Numbered from the stretch's first letter, positions 52,592 through 61,187 are shown. The stretch: 64,000 nt of DNA from CAZFLM01 sp964519955 (GCA_964519955.1 CAZFLM010000001.1:62001-126000); one strand, 5' to 3'. Notes: generated by a model from the sequence alone, not told the origin. Numbers and translations: made by a program.

Positions 52592-52973
52592 CTTCGCCTC
52601 CGTTGGCGACGCGTGGGCTTGCGTGCGACGAGCCGTGGGATGACGACATCGCGCCCCGATTGCGACTACGTTCGAGCTGGCCGATCGGTTGCAGGCACCA
52701 TCGGAGGGCCGCCACATCGGCCGCGCGAACGGCCGCCGCGCAGACGACCTGCCGCCGGAGCCAACCTCGCGGGCAGCGTGCGCCGCCCATTGCTACCTCC
52801 ACCGACGCCAGCCTAGCGTGCTGCTGTGCCCGAGTCGTCCCGGTCACCGTGGGCACGCAGGCGGGCGCGCCGATGGGGCCACCTCCCGAGCTCAGGCGCC
52901 CGGCGGCGCGCTATGGTAGAATAGGGTGCGTGGGGACACATCGGACGCCGTGTCCCACCCGGAGGGTACGGCG
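52592..52973. other. 382-bp divergent intergenic region
   Basis: It separates the SecD-like gene (minus) from the antitoxin gene (plus). The only promoter-like feature seen is TAGAAT at 52917-52922, 51 bp before the antitoxin ATG, without a good -35. No gene was recognised. Confidence 0.45.
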
Positions 52974-53198
52974 ATGGCGGGACTGCAAGCACTCGAGTCC
53001 GTGCAGTTCGTTTCCATACAGAACCGGCGCTTTGCCGTCCTCAGCGCGGATGCCTGGGATGCGCTAGTCGACTGGCTCGAAACACTCGAGGACGCGCAGG
53101 TGGCCAAGTCGGCCATCGAGGGGCTCAGGGAAGCAGCAGGCGATCGCGCCCGCGCTGGTCTGCTGCGGTGGGATGCGGTTAGCGACCAGATCGCGTGA
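52974..53198 (+). CDS. Type II antitoxin-like small protein
   Basis: A protein of 74 residues; ATG 52974 has GGAGGG eight bases upstream. The sequence QFVSIQNRRFAVLSADAWDALVDWLETLEDAQVAKSAIEGLREA shows a beta start, then helices, as in Phd/YefM-like antitoxins. An acidic toxin-binding tail with LRWDAVSDQIA is also similar to antitoxins paired with RelE proteins. The stop overlaps the toxin start (GTGA). It would bind its own promoter as a repressor and neutralise the toxin. Because the toxin frame is broken, this gene may be a surviving orphan. Confidence 0.75.
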   Translation: MAGLQALESVQFVSIQNRRFAVLSADAWDALVDWLETLEDAQVAKSAIEGLREAAGDRARAGLLRWDAVSDQIA

Positions 53199-53505
53199 GC
53201 GCATACACAGTCTACATCACGCCGGAGGCGCTCGCCGAGGCTAGAGAGCCGCCCGGCAACGTACGGCACGAGCCAAGCGAGCCATCACGGACCTCGCTGA
53301 CGAACCGCGTCCACCGAAGAGCGAGCGCCTCGACCTCGAGAGCGTGGATGACGAGGTACGTCGCCTGAGGCTGGACGCGTGGCGCATCGTCTACACCGTG
53401 TCGGACGAGGGCCGCGCGGTGGACGTCGTGGCAGTGCGCCGGCGACCGCCGTACGACTATGCCGACCTGCCCGGCTTGATAGCGGGCGGTACAGAGCAGG
53501 CGTAG
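53195..53505 (+). pseudogene. RelE/ParE-family toxin, frameshifted
   Basis: From GTG 53195 the frame reads SAYTVYITPEALAEAREPPGNVR, a normal RelE-like N-terminus. It then runs off frame and ends early. From about 53270 another frame continues the same family (KRAITDLADEPRPPKSERLD...EVRRLRLDAWRIVYTV...VVAVRRRPPYDY) to a stop at 53503-53505. A single lost base between about 53250 and 53272 explains this. The intact protein would be an mRNA-cleaving ribosome-dependent toxin of about 103 residues. Loss of the toxin with retention of the antitoxin is the usual outcome of decay; a sequencing error cannot be excluded. Confidence 0.8.
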
Positions 53506-53554
53506 CCGCCACCTCGTGAGGTCCCCAGGTACGCCGGCGCACATCAGGCTCGCT

Positions 53555-54244
53555 TTAGCCGCGCTCCTTCAGCTCCTTCACCTTCAGGTTGCGGAACTCG
53601 ATGCGGAACCCCTCGCCCTCCAGCCCGACCAGGCCCTTCGGCTGGCCGCAGTCCCTCAGCTCGCAGGTCGCGGCACCGTTCACCCACAGCGTCATGACGG
53701 CGCCCTTCGCGGTGATCTCCACGGTGTTCCACTCGCCGGCCGGCTTCACGCGCGGTTCCTTCACGTCGCCAGTAAGGCTGAAGAAGCGCTTCTTGCCGTC
53801 GGCGCCGGGCGTCTCGCCGAAGAGGTAGCCGCCGCTGGCGTCGCCGATCTGGCACTGGTGCCAGATGGAGCCGTCCGCGTTGTTGCGCGCGTAGATGCCG
53901 CTGTTGTAGCCGGACTTGCCTTCGACCTTCGTGTAGCGAAACTCGACGTGGAAGATGGCGTCGCCGAACTCACGGGTGCAGAGGAACATGTCGTGGCCGC
54001 CGTCGCCATCGCAGACGAGAAGCTTGCCGCGATCCTCCGTGTGCCACTGCGCCTTGCCGAGCTGCCCACCCGGCGGCACGGTCACGCGCGACCACCCCTT
54101 CAGATCCGCGCGCGGCATGATGTTGGTCCAGCCCTTCGGGTTCGTCTCGTACGCGCTCTTGGCGGCGTCCGCAGGCGCTGACTGCGCGATGGCGAGGCCG
54201 CCCGGCAGCACAGCAGCAAGACAAGCGATGAGGTAGCTCTTCAC
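53555..54244 (-). CDS. DUF1080 / 3-keto-disaccharide hydrolase-type secreted protein
   Basis: A protein of 229 residues. GTG 54244 is the best start because it begins a signal peptide (MKSYLIACLAAVLPGGLAIAQ). The mature domain is a single concanavalin-like beta-sandwich of the 3-keto-disaccharide hydrolase (DUF1080) family: GWSRVTVPPGGQLGKAQWHTEDRGKLLVCDG, FRYTKVEGKSGYNSGIYARNN, QIGDASGGYLFGETPG, WNTVEITAKGAVMTLWVNG. Relatives cleave 3-keto sugars made by Gfo/Idh/MocA-type oxidases, and that enzyme class is present at 33640. It is transcribed singly between the toxin remnant and the methyltransferase gene. Confidence 0.85.
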   Translation of the reverse strand: MKSYLIACLAAVLPGGLAIAQSAPADAAKSAYETNPKGWTNIMPRADLKGWSRVTVPPGGQLGKAQWHTEDRGKLLVCDGDGGHDMFLCTREFGDAIFHVEFRYTKVEGKSGYNSGIYARNNADGSIWHQCQIGDASGGYLFGETPGADGKKRFFSLTGDVKEPRVKPAGEWNTVEITAKGAVMTLWVNGAATCELRDCGQPKGLVGLEGEGFRIEFRNLKVKELKERG

Positions 54245-54383
54245 GTTCGTGCCCCTTCCTCCGACCGGCCCCATGCGGTTCGAGTCCGGTTGTGCCTGAC
54301 GTGAGCATACCTCGCGCGGCGCCGCAGTTGGAGCGCCGGCCGGCCCCGCAGCTCGCCAAGCAGGGCGGGCCTCGACGTGCGAG

Positions 54384-54418
54384 CAGGGCCGCCCTGCCAT
54401 CGCGGCGGAGCGGCCCTG
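54384..54418 (-). terminator. Stem-loop after the methyltransferase gene
   Basis: CAGGGCCGC (54384-54392) and GCGGCCCTG (54410-54418) form a perfect 9-bp stem with a 17-nt loop, 28 nt beyond the stop codon at 54447. Confidence 0.5.
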
Positions 54419-54446
54419 CTGGTTCCGGGCGAACTGCCCGGCGCGG

Positions 54447-55472
54447 CTACGCCGGCTTCGTTGCCAGGATGAGCGGCGAGGGCCCCGGTGCGTCCAGGGA
54501 GCGAACGTCTGCGAAGCCCGCCTCCCGGAGCCAGCCACCGATCTCGCTGAACGTGAATGTGTCGCCCGCATCTGTGTTGACGAGCATGTTGACGGCGAAG
54601 ATCAGCGCGTGTGCCGGGCCCCGCCGGTCCTCGTCCGGGAGCATCTCGGCGATGGCGATCGTGCCGCCGGGCGTCAGAGCGGCCCAGACCGTGCGCAGCA
54701 GGGCCCGACTCCGCGCCTCTCCTTCACTGTGGAGGATGTGCCCGAGCGTCGCCACGGCGTATCCGGTCCCGAAGTCCGCCGCCAGCAGGTCGCCCTCGAC
54801 GAACCGGAATCTGTCCGCGACACCCAGGCGTGCGGCCACCTGGCGGGTCACCGGGATCACCTCCGACCAGTCGACGGCCGTGACACTTACCTGCGGGGAC
54901 GCCTGCGCGAGCGCGATGCCCCACACGCCAGACCCCGCGGCGATGTCCAGCACGGGCACCGCGCGGTCCGCCGCCGCGACGCCGAGGGCTCCGGCCAGCG
55001 CCTGAGCCGCACCGTAGCTCATGGGAAAGATGGACTCCACGAACTCGTGGAAGAAGTCGCCGCCTGCCTTCTCCTGGTTCACAGCAGCCGCGGGCTTGCC
55101 GGTCGCGACGACATCGGTCAGCCTCATCCAGTTCGGCAGGAGCTGCTCGCTCGTGTGCCGGATGATGCCGCCGAAGTAGGGCTGCCGCGTGCTGACGAGG
55201 AAGGCTGCGCTCTCGGGCGTCAGCGAGTAGAGGCCCTCGTCGTCGCGGGAGAGCAAGCCGAGTGATACGAGCGCGTTCAGGACGATGCGGAGGCCGCGCC
55301 GGGAGGCGCCGCTCCGATCGGCGATCTGGTCGACGCAGGCCGGGCCGGCGTCGAGGATGTCGAACACTCGATGGCGGATGGCCGCCTCGATCATCAGGGG
55401 TGGAGCATAGCCGAAGGCGAACTGCCAGATGCGCTCCGGCGTGACTTGTGGCGAGTTGTGCGGCTGTGACAT
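54447..55472 (-). CDS. SAM-dependent O-methyltransferase with winged-helix dimerisation domain
   Basis: A protein of 341 residues starting at ATG 55472 (AAGGAG ten bases upstream). An N-terminal winged helix (about 10-95; FDILDAGPACVDQIADRSGASRRGLRIVLNALVSLGLL) serves dimerisation and substrate binding. The Rossmann methyltransferase domain (about 150-330) has the SAM motif VLDIAAGSGVWGIALAQ, the acidic residue in VTAVDW, and GDLLAADFGTGYAVATLGHILH. This is the plan of plant-type/actinobacterial small-molecule O-methyltransferases such as those tailoring aromatic polyketides. No biosynthetic genes are near, so the substrate is unknown. Confidence 0.85.
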   Translation of the reverse strand: MSQPHNSPQVTPERIWQFAFGYAPPLMIEAAIRHRVFDILDAGPACVDQIADRSGASRRGLRIVLNALVSLGLLSRDDEGLYSLTPESAAFLVSTRQPYFGGIIRHTSEQLLPNWMRLTDVVATGKPAAAVNQEKAGGDFFHEFVESIFPMSYGAAQALAGALGVAAADRAVPVLDIAAGSGVWGIALAQASPQVSVTAVDWSEVIPVTRQVAARLGVADRFRFVEGDLLAADFGTGYAVATLGHILHSEGEARSRALLRTVWAALTPGGTIAIAEMLPDEDRRGPAHALIFAVNMLVNTDAGDTFTFSEIGGWLREAGFADVRSLDAPGPSPLILATKPA

Positions 55473-55752
55473 GGGACGATGGGCTCCTTGGCCGGTGCGC
55501 GGCGTCGGGGTCCACCGCACCTGCTAGCCACTCGGGCATACGTGGCTCAGGAGGGCGGCGCTCCTGGAGCATGCTGCGGGAGGCGTCAGGTGAGGGGGTA
55601 GAGGTCGCGGTGTGGAGAGGAGGTGCGGGGCGCACGGCGGGACAATGAGGAAGTATGGGCACCAGCGATGGAGATCCAGGCGCAGCCAATCGATGCATCG
55701 CGCGAAGTCCGGCGATGCGGATGCCCTCCATCAACGACGGCGCGCCCTGACC
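55473..55752. other. Intergenic region, nothing recognised
   Basis: A 280-bp stretch upstream of the methyltransferase gene and downstream of the nucleotidyltransferase gene. No repeat, clear hairpin or promoter was seen. Confidence 0.4.
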
Positions 55753-56331
55753 CTAGACGTCGCACTCCAAGAGGGGCTCGATCTGGCCCCAGAGCTCCGG
55801 TTCGTCAAGCAGCTCACCATAGGCGACGACCCAATGAGCGATCCGCTCGCGGTCCATGCGGGGATACACCGAGGCGATGGTACGGATGTCTTCGAGGTCC
55901 TTCGGCCGGTGCGCGATCGCCTTGAGGATGACCAGGTCCTCCGGCGTGGGGAGGCGCAGCGTCAGATCTCCGACCCGGTGTGCGGTCGCGCGCGCGACAA
56001 CCTCTTCCTCGAAGGGCATGCAACCCAGGGCGAGGTCGACACAGAACCCGGTCACTTCGTGCTCCACAGCGATGAGGCGACCCAGTCTGGCTCCCTGAGC
56101 CATGCCTGTGAACCGTTCCCGGAATCCGTGCGACAGAATCGCAGACATCAGCCCGTCGAGCATTGCCGTGTCGAAGAACACCATCGCGTCCACATCGGCC
56201 GTGTACCGAGCGACGCTGATGAGAGAGACGGCGATGCCGCCGATGAGGATAGGTTCCAAGCCCACATCGCCAAGCGCACCGATCAGGTCGCGAAGGACAG
56301 CGGCGTACGGCTCACCAATCGCCTGCGACAT
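55753..56331 (-). CDS. AbiEii/MNT-like nucleotidyltransferase
   Basis: A protein of 192 residues from ATG 56331. The nucleotidyltransferase fold is recognisable by GGIAVS (31-36) and the metal-binding pair D46-x-D48 in ARYTADVDAM. A later Asp lies in FCVDLALG, and the C-terminal helix signature TPEDLVILKAIAHRPKDLEDIRTI is characteristic of AbiEii/MenT-type and related minimal transferases. Such enzymes add nucleotides to tRNA ends or proteins and often form toxin modules. The start lies 20 bp inside the upstream small gene, so translation is coupled. Confidence 0.8.
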   Translation of the reverse strand: MSQAIGEPYAAVLRDLIGALGDVGLEPILIGGIAVSLISVARYTADVDAMVFFDTAMLDGLMSAILSHGFRERFTGMAQGARLGRLIAVEHEVTGFCVDLALGCMPFEEEVVARATAHRVGDLTLRLPTPEDLVILKAIAHRPKDLEDIRTIASVYPRMDRERIAHWVVAYGELLDEPELWGQIEPLLECDV

Positions 56332-56551
56332 GGCGCTGCCTGATCCTGGCCCAAAGGGCGCTTGCCACTTCATCGTCGTCCCGGCTCGGGATGCGCAGGT
56401 CGAGTGCGCGCGCCAATGACATAACGTTGTTGAAGGCTTGAACGCGGTCGTCGAGCGTGGCGGCACGCGCCGCCTCTATGTCGTGTCGGCGCAGGGCGCT
56501 ATAGCCTGCCCGCTGCTCGCGAAGCACCTGTGCTTGGGTCGGCTTGTCCAT
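56312..56551 (-). CDS. Small helical protein of the NTase cassette
   Basis: A protein of 79 residues whose ATG (56551) directly abuts the stop of the preceding gene and whose end overlaps the nucleotidyltransferase start by 20 bp. The sequence is helical and charged (TQAQVLREQRAGYSALRRHDIEAARAATLDDRVQAFNNVMSLARALD). No known domain is recognised. Its position between two coupled genes suggests it belongs to the same module, possibly as a regulator or antitoxin part. Confidence 0.65.
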   Translation of the reverse strand: MDKPTQAQVLREQRAGYSALRRHDIEAARAATLDDRVQAFNNVMSLARALDLRIPSRDDDEVASALWARIRQRHVAGDW

Positions 56552-56752
56552 TCAGCGCCGCGCCTCGATGAAGTCGGACCCCAGCGTCTCTCGCCACTCC
56601 CTGCCGAGCCGCATCGCCTCGTCATAGTGCGGATCGCCGCGAAAGGTACCGCGGATGTTGTCCCACCACGGCGTGGCATCGGCGGCGCCGCCGTTCAACA
56701 GCCCATGCACCCGGCTCTCCAGCAAGCGGACACGCTCCTCGAGTGTCGGCAT
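56552..56752 (-). CDS. Small antitoxin-like protein
   Basis: A protein of 66 residues; GGAGGT lies nine bases before ATG 56752. It starts with a coiled-coil-like helix (TLEERVRLLESRVHGLLNG), followed by TPWWDNIRGTFRGDPHYDEAMRLGREWRE. The latter resembles short antitoxin-like proteins, paired with toxins in other bacteria, that share a WW...GTF...DPxxDEAMRLGR pattern. First gene of the three-gene cassette. Function inferred from context. Confidence 0.6.
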   Translation of the reverse strand: MPTLEERVRLLESRVHGLLNGGAADATPWWDNIRGTFRGDPHYDEAMRLGREWRETLGSDFIEARR

Positions 56753-56792
56753 CGTGCATCACCTCCAGGCGTACTGTACCACGGATCGCGAG

Positions 56793-58481
56793 CTACTCGC
56801 CACCGTCGCCTGCCGCCTCCAGCAGCTCGCGGCGCGTGGCCCGGAACGTCGCGATGTCGGTGTCGTACCGGTCGAACGCCAGGATGTGGCGGGCGGCCAG
56901 CGACATGGCGTCCGCACCCTTCTCGGCGGCGATGCACAGCAACTCGTGATCTGCCAGGCCGTCCCGCAACGCCTCCCAGCGTATCGAGTCGACCGGCCCA
57001 TCCTTGCCGGGGTACACGATCCACGCGTCGCCGGCAACCAGCGTCGTCGCGCCCTCGCGGAAGACGGCGTCCTCGTACGGGCTATGCTCCGGCGGCCAGT
57101 AGTCGTAGCCCCAGTGCAGGTAGCCGGTCGTCCCGTAGCGGTAGTTCATCCAGTGCATCAGCCGCGTCTTGATGAGCGGCAGCTCCACGAACCGGTTCAG
57201 GTACTCCCCTTCCGGGTGGCAGCAGGTGTACATCCACAGCTCCGCCCCCTTCTTCTGCAGCCCCTTGAAGTAGGCGTAGTTCGGGTGCAGGAAGTCGATC
57301 TCCGGCACGAACACGTCCAGCGCGTTGTCGAACTTCACCCCACAGCAGGCGTCCATGCGCTTCAGCCCCGGCGTGTACTTCGCCACGACCGCCGAGAGCG
57401 CGCAGAACGAGTCGGCGTTGTCGTCGCAGGGCTCGTCGCCCACCTGGTAGAGGAACTTGTCGAACCAGCCCTGCGCCTTGAGGTGCTTCACGAGTTGCGG
57501 CAGGTACTGCGACATGAAGTGATGGACCTGTGGGTCATCCGGCGGCAGCACCTTGTCGACGATCTTGCCGCCCTCCTTCACCTTCACGATGGCGCGGTAC
57601 GGCCCCGTCCAGCCGTCGATGCGCGTGCCGTTGCCTCCGCCGTCGATGCGCCCGATGACTCCCGCCTGGATGAAGATGCGCACCCACTTGTCGAAGTCGC
57701 TGAAGTCAACCTTCACGGTGCCTGCGTCGTCGATGTCGAAGCGTGCGAGCTGGTAGGCGGGAATGAGCGCCACCGTCTGCCGGTGCTCGGCCAGGTTGCG
57801 CGCCATGCGGCGGAGGTAGGTCCAGAACGCGGGCGTGTTGCCGGGCGGCGTCGGGTAACCCTTCGTCGGCTTGACGAAGAACCAGTTGTCCACCCACAGC
57901 CGCCCACGCCCAACGCGAGGTGGGTAGACCTTGACAGCGATGGGGATCGCTGCGTGGACGCGCTTGCCGCCGGCGAGTCCGGATACACGCAGCTCTCCAG
58001 TATAGGTCCCAGGCTGCGCGTCGAGGGGGATCGGCACGGTAAGCCAGATGGGCTGCGCCTGCCCGGCCGCCACGTCGACGGTCTTCACGGGCAGCAGCGG
58101 ATCGGGGAAGTCGGCCGGCGGCACCCGCACCCGGTCCGAGGAGGGTCGTCCCTGCCCAACCGACACCGGCACGTACCCGACGTAGCGGACACGGACGCCG
58201 CTCAGCCGGGCATCGCCGCAACTCAGGGCGCCGACCCGGGCACTGAGCCCCTGGACCGCCGCCTCCGAGCGTACGACGACCTGCAGCGTCGCCACCTCGC
58301 CGCGCGCCACCTCCGCGAGCGCCTCGGTGTTGGCCACGGGCCGCGCGTCTCGGAACACCTTGACGAGCGGATCGACCGCCCAGATGTCCATGCCCGCCTC
58401 CCGAACTGCCCCAGCGTCCGCCCGACCGGTCACGACGGCGCCGGCGGCCACCATCCACAGCACCACCTCGATGCAGCGCAT
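56793..58481 (-). CDS. Secreted DUF4091 / GH123-like glycoside hydrolase
   Basis: A protein of 562 residues. ATG 58481 is chosen over upstream ATGs because AGGAGGT then has ideal 8-base spacing. The signal peptide is MRCIEVVLWMVAAGAVVTGRADAG. An N-terminal Ig-like domain (about 30-175) is followed by the GH123-type barrel. FLYQVGDEPCDDN contains the adjacent Asp-Glu pair that GH123 N-acetylgalactosaminidases use in substrate-assisted catalysis, and YLHWGYDYWPPEHSPYEDAV is the typical late-barrel strand. It probably acts on N-acetylhexosamine-bearing glycans. Co-directional with the GH51/39-like gene 40 bp upstream. Confidence 0.83.
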   Translation of the reverse strand: MRCIEVVLWMVAAGAVVTGRADAGAVREAGMDIWAVDPLVKVFRDARPVANTEALAEVARGEVATLQVVVRSEAAVQGLSARVGALSCGDARLSGVRVRYVGYVPVSVGQGRPSSDRVRVPPADFPDPLLPVKTVDVAAGQAQPIWLTVPIPLDAQPGTYTGELRVSGLAGGKRVHAAIPIAVKVYPPRVGRGRLWVDNWFFVKPTKGYPTPPGNTPAFWTYLRRMARNLAEHRQTVALIPAYQLARFDIDDAGTVKVDFSDFDKWVRIFIQAGVIGRIDGGGNGTRIDGWTGPYRAIVKVKEGGKIVDKVLPPDDPQVHHFMSQYLPQLVKHLKAQGWFDKFLYQVGDEPCDDNADSFCALSAVVAKYTPGLKRMDACCGVKFDNALDVFVPEIDFLHPNYAYFKGLQKKGAELWMYTCCHPEGEYLNRFVELPLIKTRLMHWMNYRYGTTGYLHWGYDYWPPEHSPYEDAVFREGATTLVAGDAWIVYPGKDGPVDSIRWEALRDGLADHELLCIAAEKGADAMSLAARHILAFDRYDTDIATFRATRRELLEAAGDGGE

Positions 58482-58521
58482 GACCATCGACCTCCTCATC
58501 GCGCGGGCACGCCTCGCCACG

Positions 58522-60633
58522 TCAGCGCCTCGAGGCGCCGTCCTCCCCCCCGGTACTGCCACGGACGGTGATGAAGACCACCGCATGAGCCGGAACTGCC
58601 GCCGTCAGCGTGCCCGACACGAGCCGCACTTCGAGCGGCTGCACGGCGTCCTCCTTGCGCGCCAGCAGCGCCTCGCTGTCCATGGACGGCTGCGTGAGGA
58701 CGATGGCTTCCGCTTGGGTCCCGCCAAAGCCGCGCAGCTTCACGCGAGCCAGCGCAGCTCGATCCCACGAGCCGTTCGCGATCACGAGGTACAGCTCGCG
58801 GCCATCCGCGCTTCGGGTAGCCAGAACGGGCGTCACCGGGCCGGGCGGGACCTGCGGCAGCCCGTAGGGCAGAGGACCGGCGGCTGCCTGGTACGGCGCC
58901 GTACCCGAGACCGGCAACACCCACTCGCCGACGTGGCGGCCGAAGTAGTAGGTGAGCCAGTAGAGCAGGAACCGCTGGTCGGGCGCCTGCTGGGCCAGGT
59001 GCGCGAACCCGGGCTGATCCTTGTTGACCAGCATCTCCCACGAGCTGGCGCCGCGCAGCATCCCCTCACGGGCGTAGTAGATCAGCCGCACCGCGCGGTG
59101 GACGAGTCCGACCACATTCCCGTTGCGCATCACGAAGTCGGCATCCTCGCCGTTCGGCCCGCTGCTGATCATCCCCCACTCGGTGTCGAGCTGGACCACG
59201 TGCCGCTTGGGGTTGTAGGCCTTGATGAGCGCGTTCACGCGCAGGGCCAGGTCAAGGGTCTGGTAGTTGGCGGTCAGCACCAGATCACCGAAGCTCTCGC
59301 GGATCACGTTCGCGCTCGAATAGTAGTGCGCCGCGACGAAGTCGTAGCTCCCGGCGGCCTCGCGCAGCACCTGGTTGCCCCACGGGAGGTGGAACGCCGA
59401 GATGTTCGCGCCGATCTGGGCGTCGGGCTGCACCCGCCGAACCGCCTTCGAGACGGCGATGAGGTGGGAGATGTACGCTTCGGGAGTCGGGAAGGCCTGG
59501 CCCGTTGCGCTCCACGAGAGCTTCCAGAGGGAGCTGTAGGGCTCGTTGGACACCTCCCAGTAGCGGAAGCGGTAACCCTTCGACTTGCAGTACCGAACGG
59601 CCGCGGCCCACTCGTCGGGCGTCAGCGCCTTGTTGGCCAGAAGCTCGTCCAGCTCCAGGACCACGTTCTCCTGCGCCACGCCGATCCGCTTACAGAACTC
59701 CGCGATGCGGTCGAGCGCGCCCTCCACGCCGAACGGCTCGACGCCGACGCTGTAGAACCGCGTCATGGGCAGCTTCATGTCGCGCATCGCCGCCTCCAGC
59801 CTCGGGTCGAGCGTGTAGCGCCCCGTGCGGTCGTACGGCTGGCCGGTGTAGCCCGCGATGCAGTGGAAGGAGACGCCGCCTGCCATCCGCGTAGCGCGCC
59901 GCTCCCGCCGGCCGGCGTCCACCGTGATGTCGAGGGTCTCGCCCGGCGTCAGCCGGTGGTTCAGCGGCTCGTGCGCGATGGTCGCGAGGTTGAGCAGGCG
60001 ATGCGTCTCAGGCGATGGCGCCTCGAAGACCGCAACGTCGTCGACATACAGCGTGCCCTCCTTCGACCGGTCGCGCACGGCGTCGAAGGTCAGGAGGAGG
60101 TACTTGCACTGGTCCGCGAAGAACTCGCGCCCCTCACCGATCGTGAAGGTGAAGCGCTGCCAGTGCGAGTCGACCTTCAGCGCGAACATACCGGGCGAGG
60201 GAGCGTCGACGAAGGGGGAGATGCTGGTGTACGCCGTATACCCGAACGAGGCCTCGGCGGGTCCATCCGAGCGCGCCCAGAAGGTCACCGTGTAGCGCAT
60301 GCCGGGCTTGGGGCGGATGGCATGCGCCGGATCGGTGACGAGGTAGCCCGAGCCGCCTGCCGGGTGGTAGATGCGCAGGCAGGCGCTGCCGCCATGCGGG
60401 TTCGTGGCGCAGCGAGCGTAGTTCCGCGGGTCCTTCGAGTTCTCCGGCCCCCACATCGCCCAACCGGGCGCCGCGCCGGTGGCCTGGGCCATCTCCTGGT
60501 CGCCATTGTAGATGGCGAGGTCCCGGCCGGGAGGGACTTGGCCCGGACTCGGGCGGGCGCTAAGCAATGCGGTGGCGAGAGGGACCAACTGGATCGCGGC
60601 GAGTCCGAGCTGCCGTATATTGACCGTCGACAT
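58522..60633 (-). CDS. GH51/GH39-like clan A glycosidase with N-terminal carbohydrate-binding domain
   Basis: A protein of 703 residues with a hydrophobic N-terminus (LGLAAIQLVPLATALLSA), so exported or anchored. Residues about 40-205 are a CBM4/9-like sandwich. The TIM barrel (about 250-560) has acid/base Glu364 in YWEVSNEPYSS and nucleophile Glu485 in VVQLDTEWG, the paired Asn-Glu and Glu of clan A enzymes such as alpha-L-arabinofuranosidases and xylosidases. A C-terminal beta-sandwich closes the protein. Both catalytic residues are present, unlike in the GH2-like protein at 5565. It is followed at 40 bp by the GH123-like gene, probably one operon. Confidence 0.85.
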   Translation of the reverse strand: MSTVNIRQLGLAAIQLVPLATALLSARPSPGQVPPGRDLAIYNGDQEMAQATGAAPGWAMWGPENSKDPRNYARCATNPHGGSACLRIYHPAGGSGYLVTDPAHAIRPKPGMRYTVTFWARSDGPAEASFGYTAYTSISPFVDAPSPGMFALKVDSHWQRFTFTIGEGREFFADQCKYLLLTFDAVRDRSKEGTLYVDDVAVFEAPSPETHRLLNLATIAHEPLNHRLTPGETLDITVDAGRRERRATRMAGGVSFHCIAGYTGQPYDRTGRYTLDPRLEAAMRDMKLPMTRFYSVGVEPFGVEGALDRIAEFCKRIGVAQENVVLELDELLANKALTPDEWAAAVRYCKSKGYRFRYWEVSNEPYSSLWKLSWSATGQAFPTPEAYISHLIAVSKAVRRVQPDAQIGANISAFHLPWGNQVLREAAGSYDFVAAHYYSSANVIRESFGDLVLTANYQTLDLALRVNALIKAYNPKRHVVQLDTEWGMISSGPNGEDADFVMRNGNVVGLVHRAVRLIYYAREGMLRGASSWEMLVNKDQPGFAHLAQQAPDQRFLLYWLTYYFGRHVGEWVLPVSGTAPYQAAAGPLPYGLPQVPPGPVTPVLATRSADGRELYLVIANGSWDRAALARVKLRGFGGTQAEAIVLTQPSMDSEALLARKEDAVQPLEVRLVSGTLTAAVPAHAVVFITVRGSTGGEDGASRR

Positions 60634-60683
60634 GTGGGTTGCTCCAGTGCAGTGCGTGCCGTCGGTCCGGCCGGACGTGGCAC

Positions 60684-61187
60684 CTACGCCGTGAACAAGA
60701 TCGGCCGCAGTGCGTGCCGCATGCGGGCGACGTCCGACGCATTATGAAGTAGCAGTTCGTCGCCCCACGTCCCGTCCTGCCCGCTGCGGCAGTCCTCAGC
60801 CAGCAGCACCCCGATCCCCTCCAGCGTGTTGGGCTTGAGGGGGCCGCCTTCCCGCAGGCTACGGCGCAGCCCCTCGACCTCCGTCCACGCCCCCACCACA
60901 AAGAGGCGGTCGGCAAGCTCGCGGGGCACCACGGCATCGAACTCCTGGCGGCGATCGGTGCTCCGGTCGAAGTCGACCAGCACGACCAGATGCCGGTCAG
61001 GGAATCTGCGGAGATCGGGCACATGCTCGTTCCGCACTGCATCCAGAGCCTTGGACCACCCGCGGGAAGGCGGCAGTATCTGTACGGCCCGACCGAAGTC
61101 GACGCTCCGAACGAAGCCGTTTGCCACGTCGCTGTTCGCGGCGTCTTCGGGGAGGATGAACACGTGGGGGCGGTCCCGGTTCACCAT
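60684..61187 (-). CDS. Small TOPRIM-like protein paired with an SMC-like ATPase
   Basis: A protein of 167 residues. The layout fits a minimal TOPRIM fold: Glu14 in FILPEDAANSD after the first strand and D72-F-D74 in LVVLVDFDRSTD after a later strand, the E...DxD metal set of OLD-type nucleases and DUF4276-like proteins. Conserved-looking C-terminal blocks (TLEGIGVLLAED, GDELLLHN) are unassigned. It starts 12 bp after the ATPase stop, so the two form an operon. In PARIS, OLD and RloB-type systems such ATPase-TOPRIM pairs defend against phage. The TOPRIM call is inference from spacing and motifs. Confidence 0.6.
   Translation of the reverse strand: MVNRDRPHVFILPEDAANSDVANGFVRSVDFGRAVQILPPSRGWSKALDAVRNEHVPDLRRFPDRHLVVLVDFDRSTDRRQEFDAVVPRELADRLFVVGAWTEVEGLRRSLREGGPLKPNTLEGIGVLLAEDCRSGQDGTWGDELLLHNASDVARMRHALRPILFTA

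Noticed and set aside
54270..54300. GGTTCGAGTCC, like the T-arm of a tRNA
   Set aside because: Only three pairs of the T stem form, and no acceptor, D or anticodon stem fits around it.
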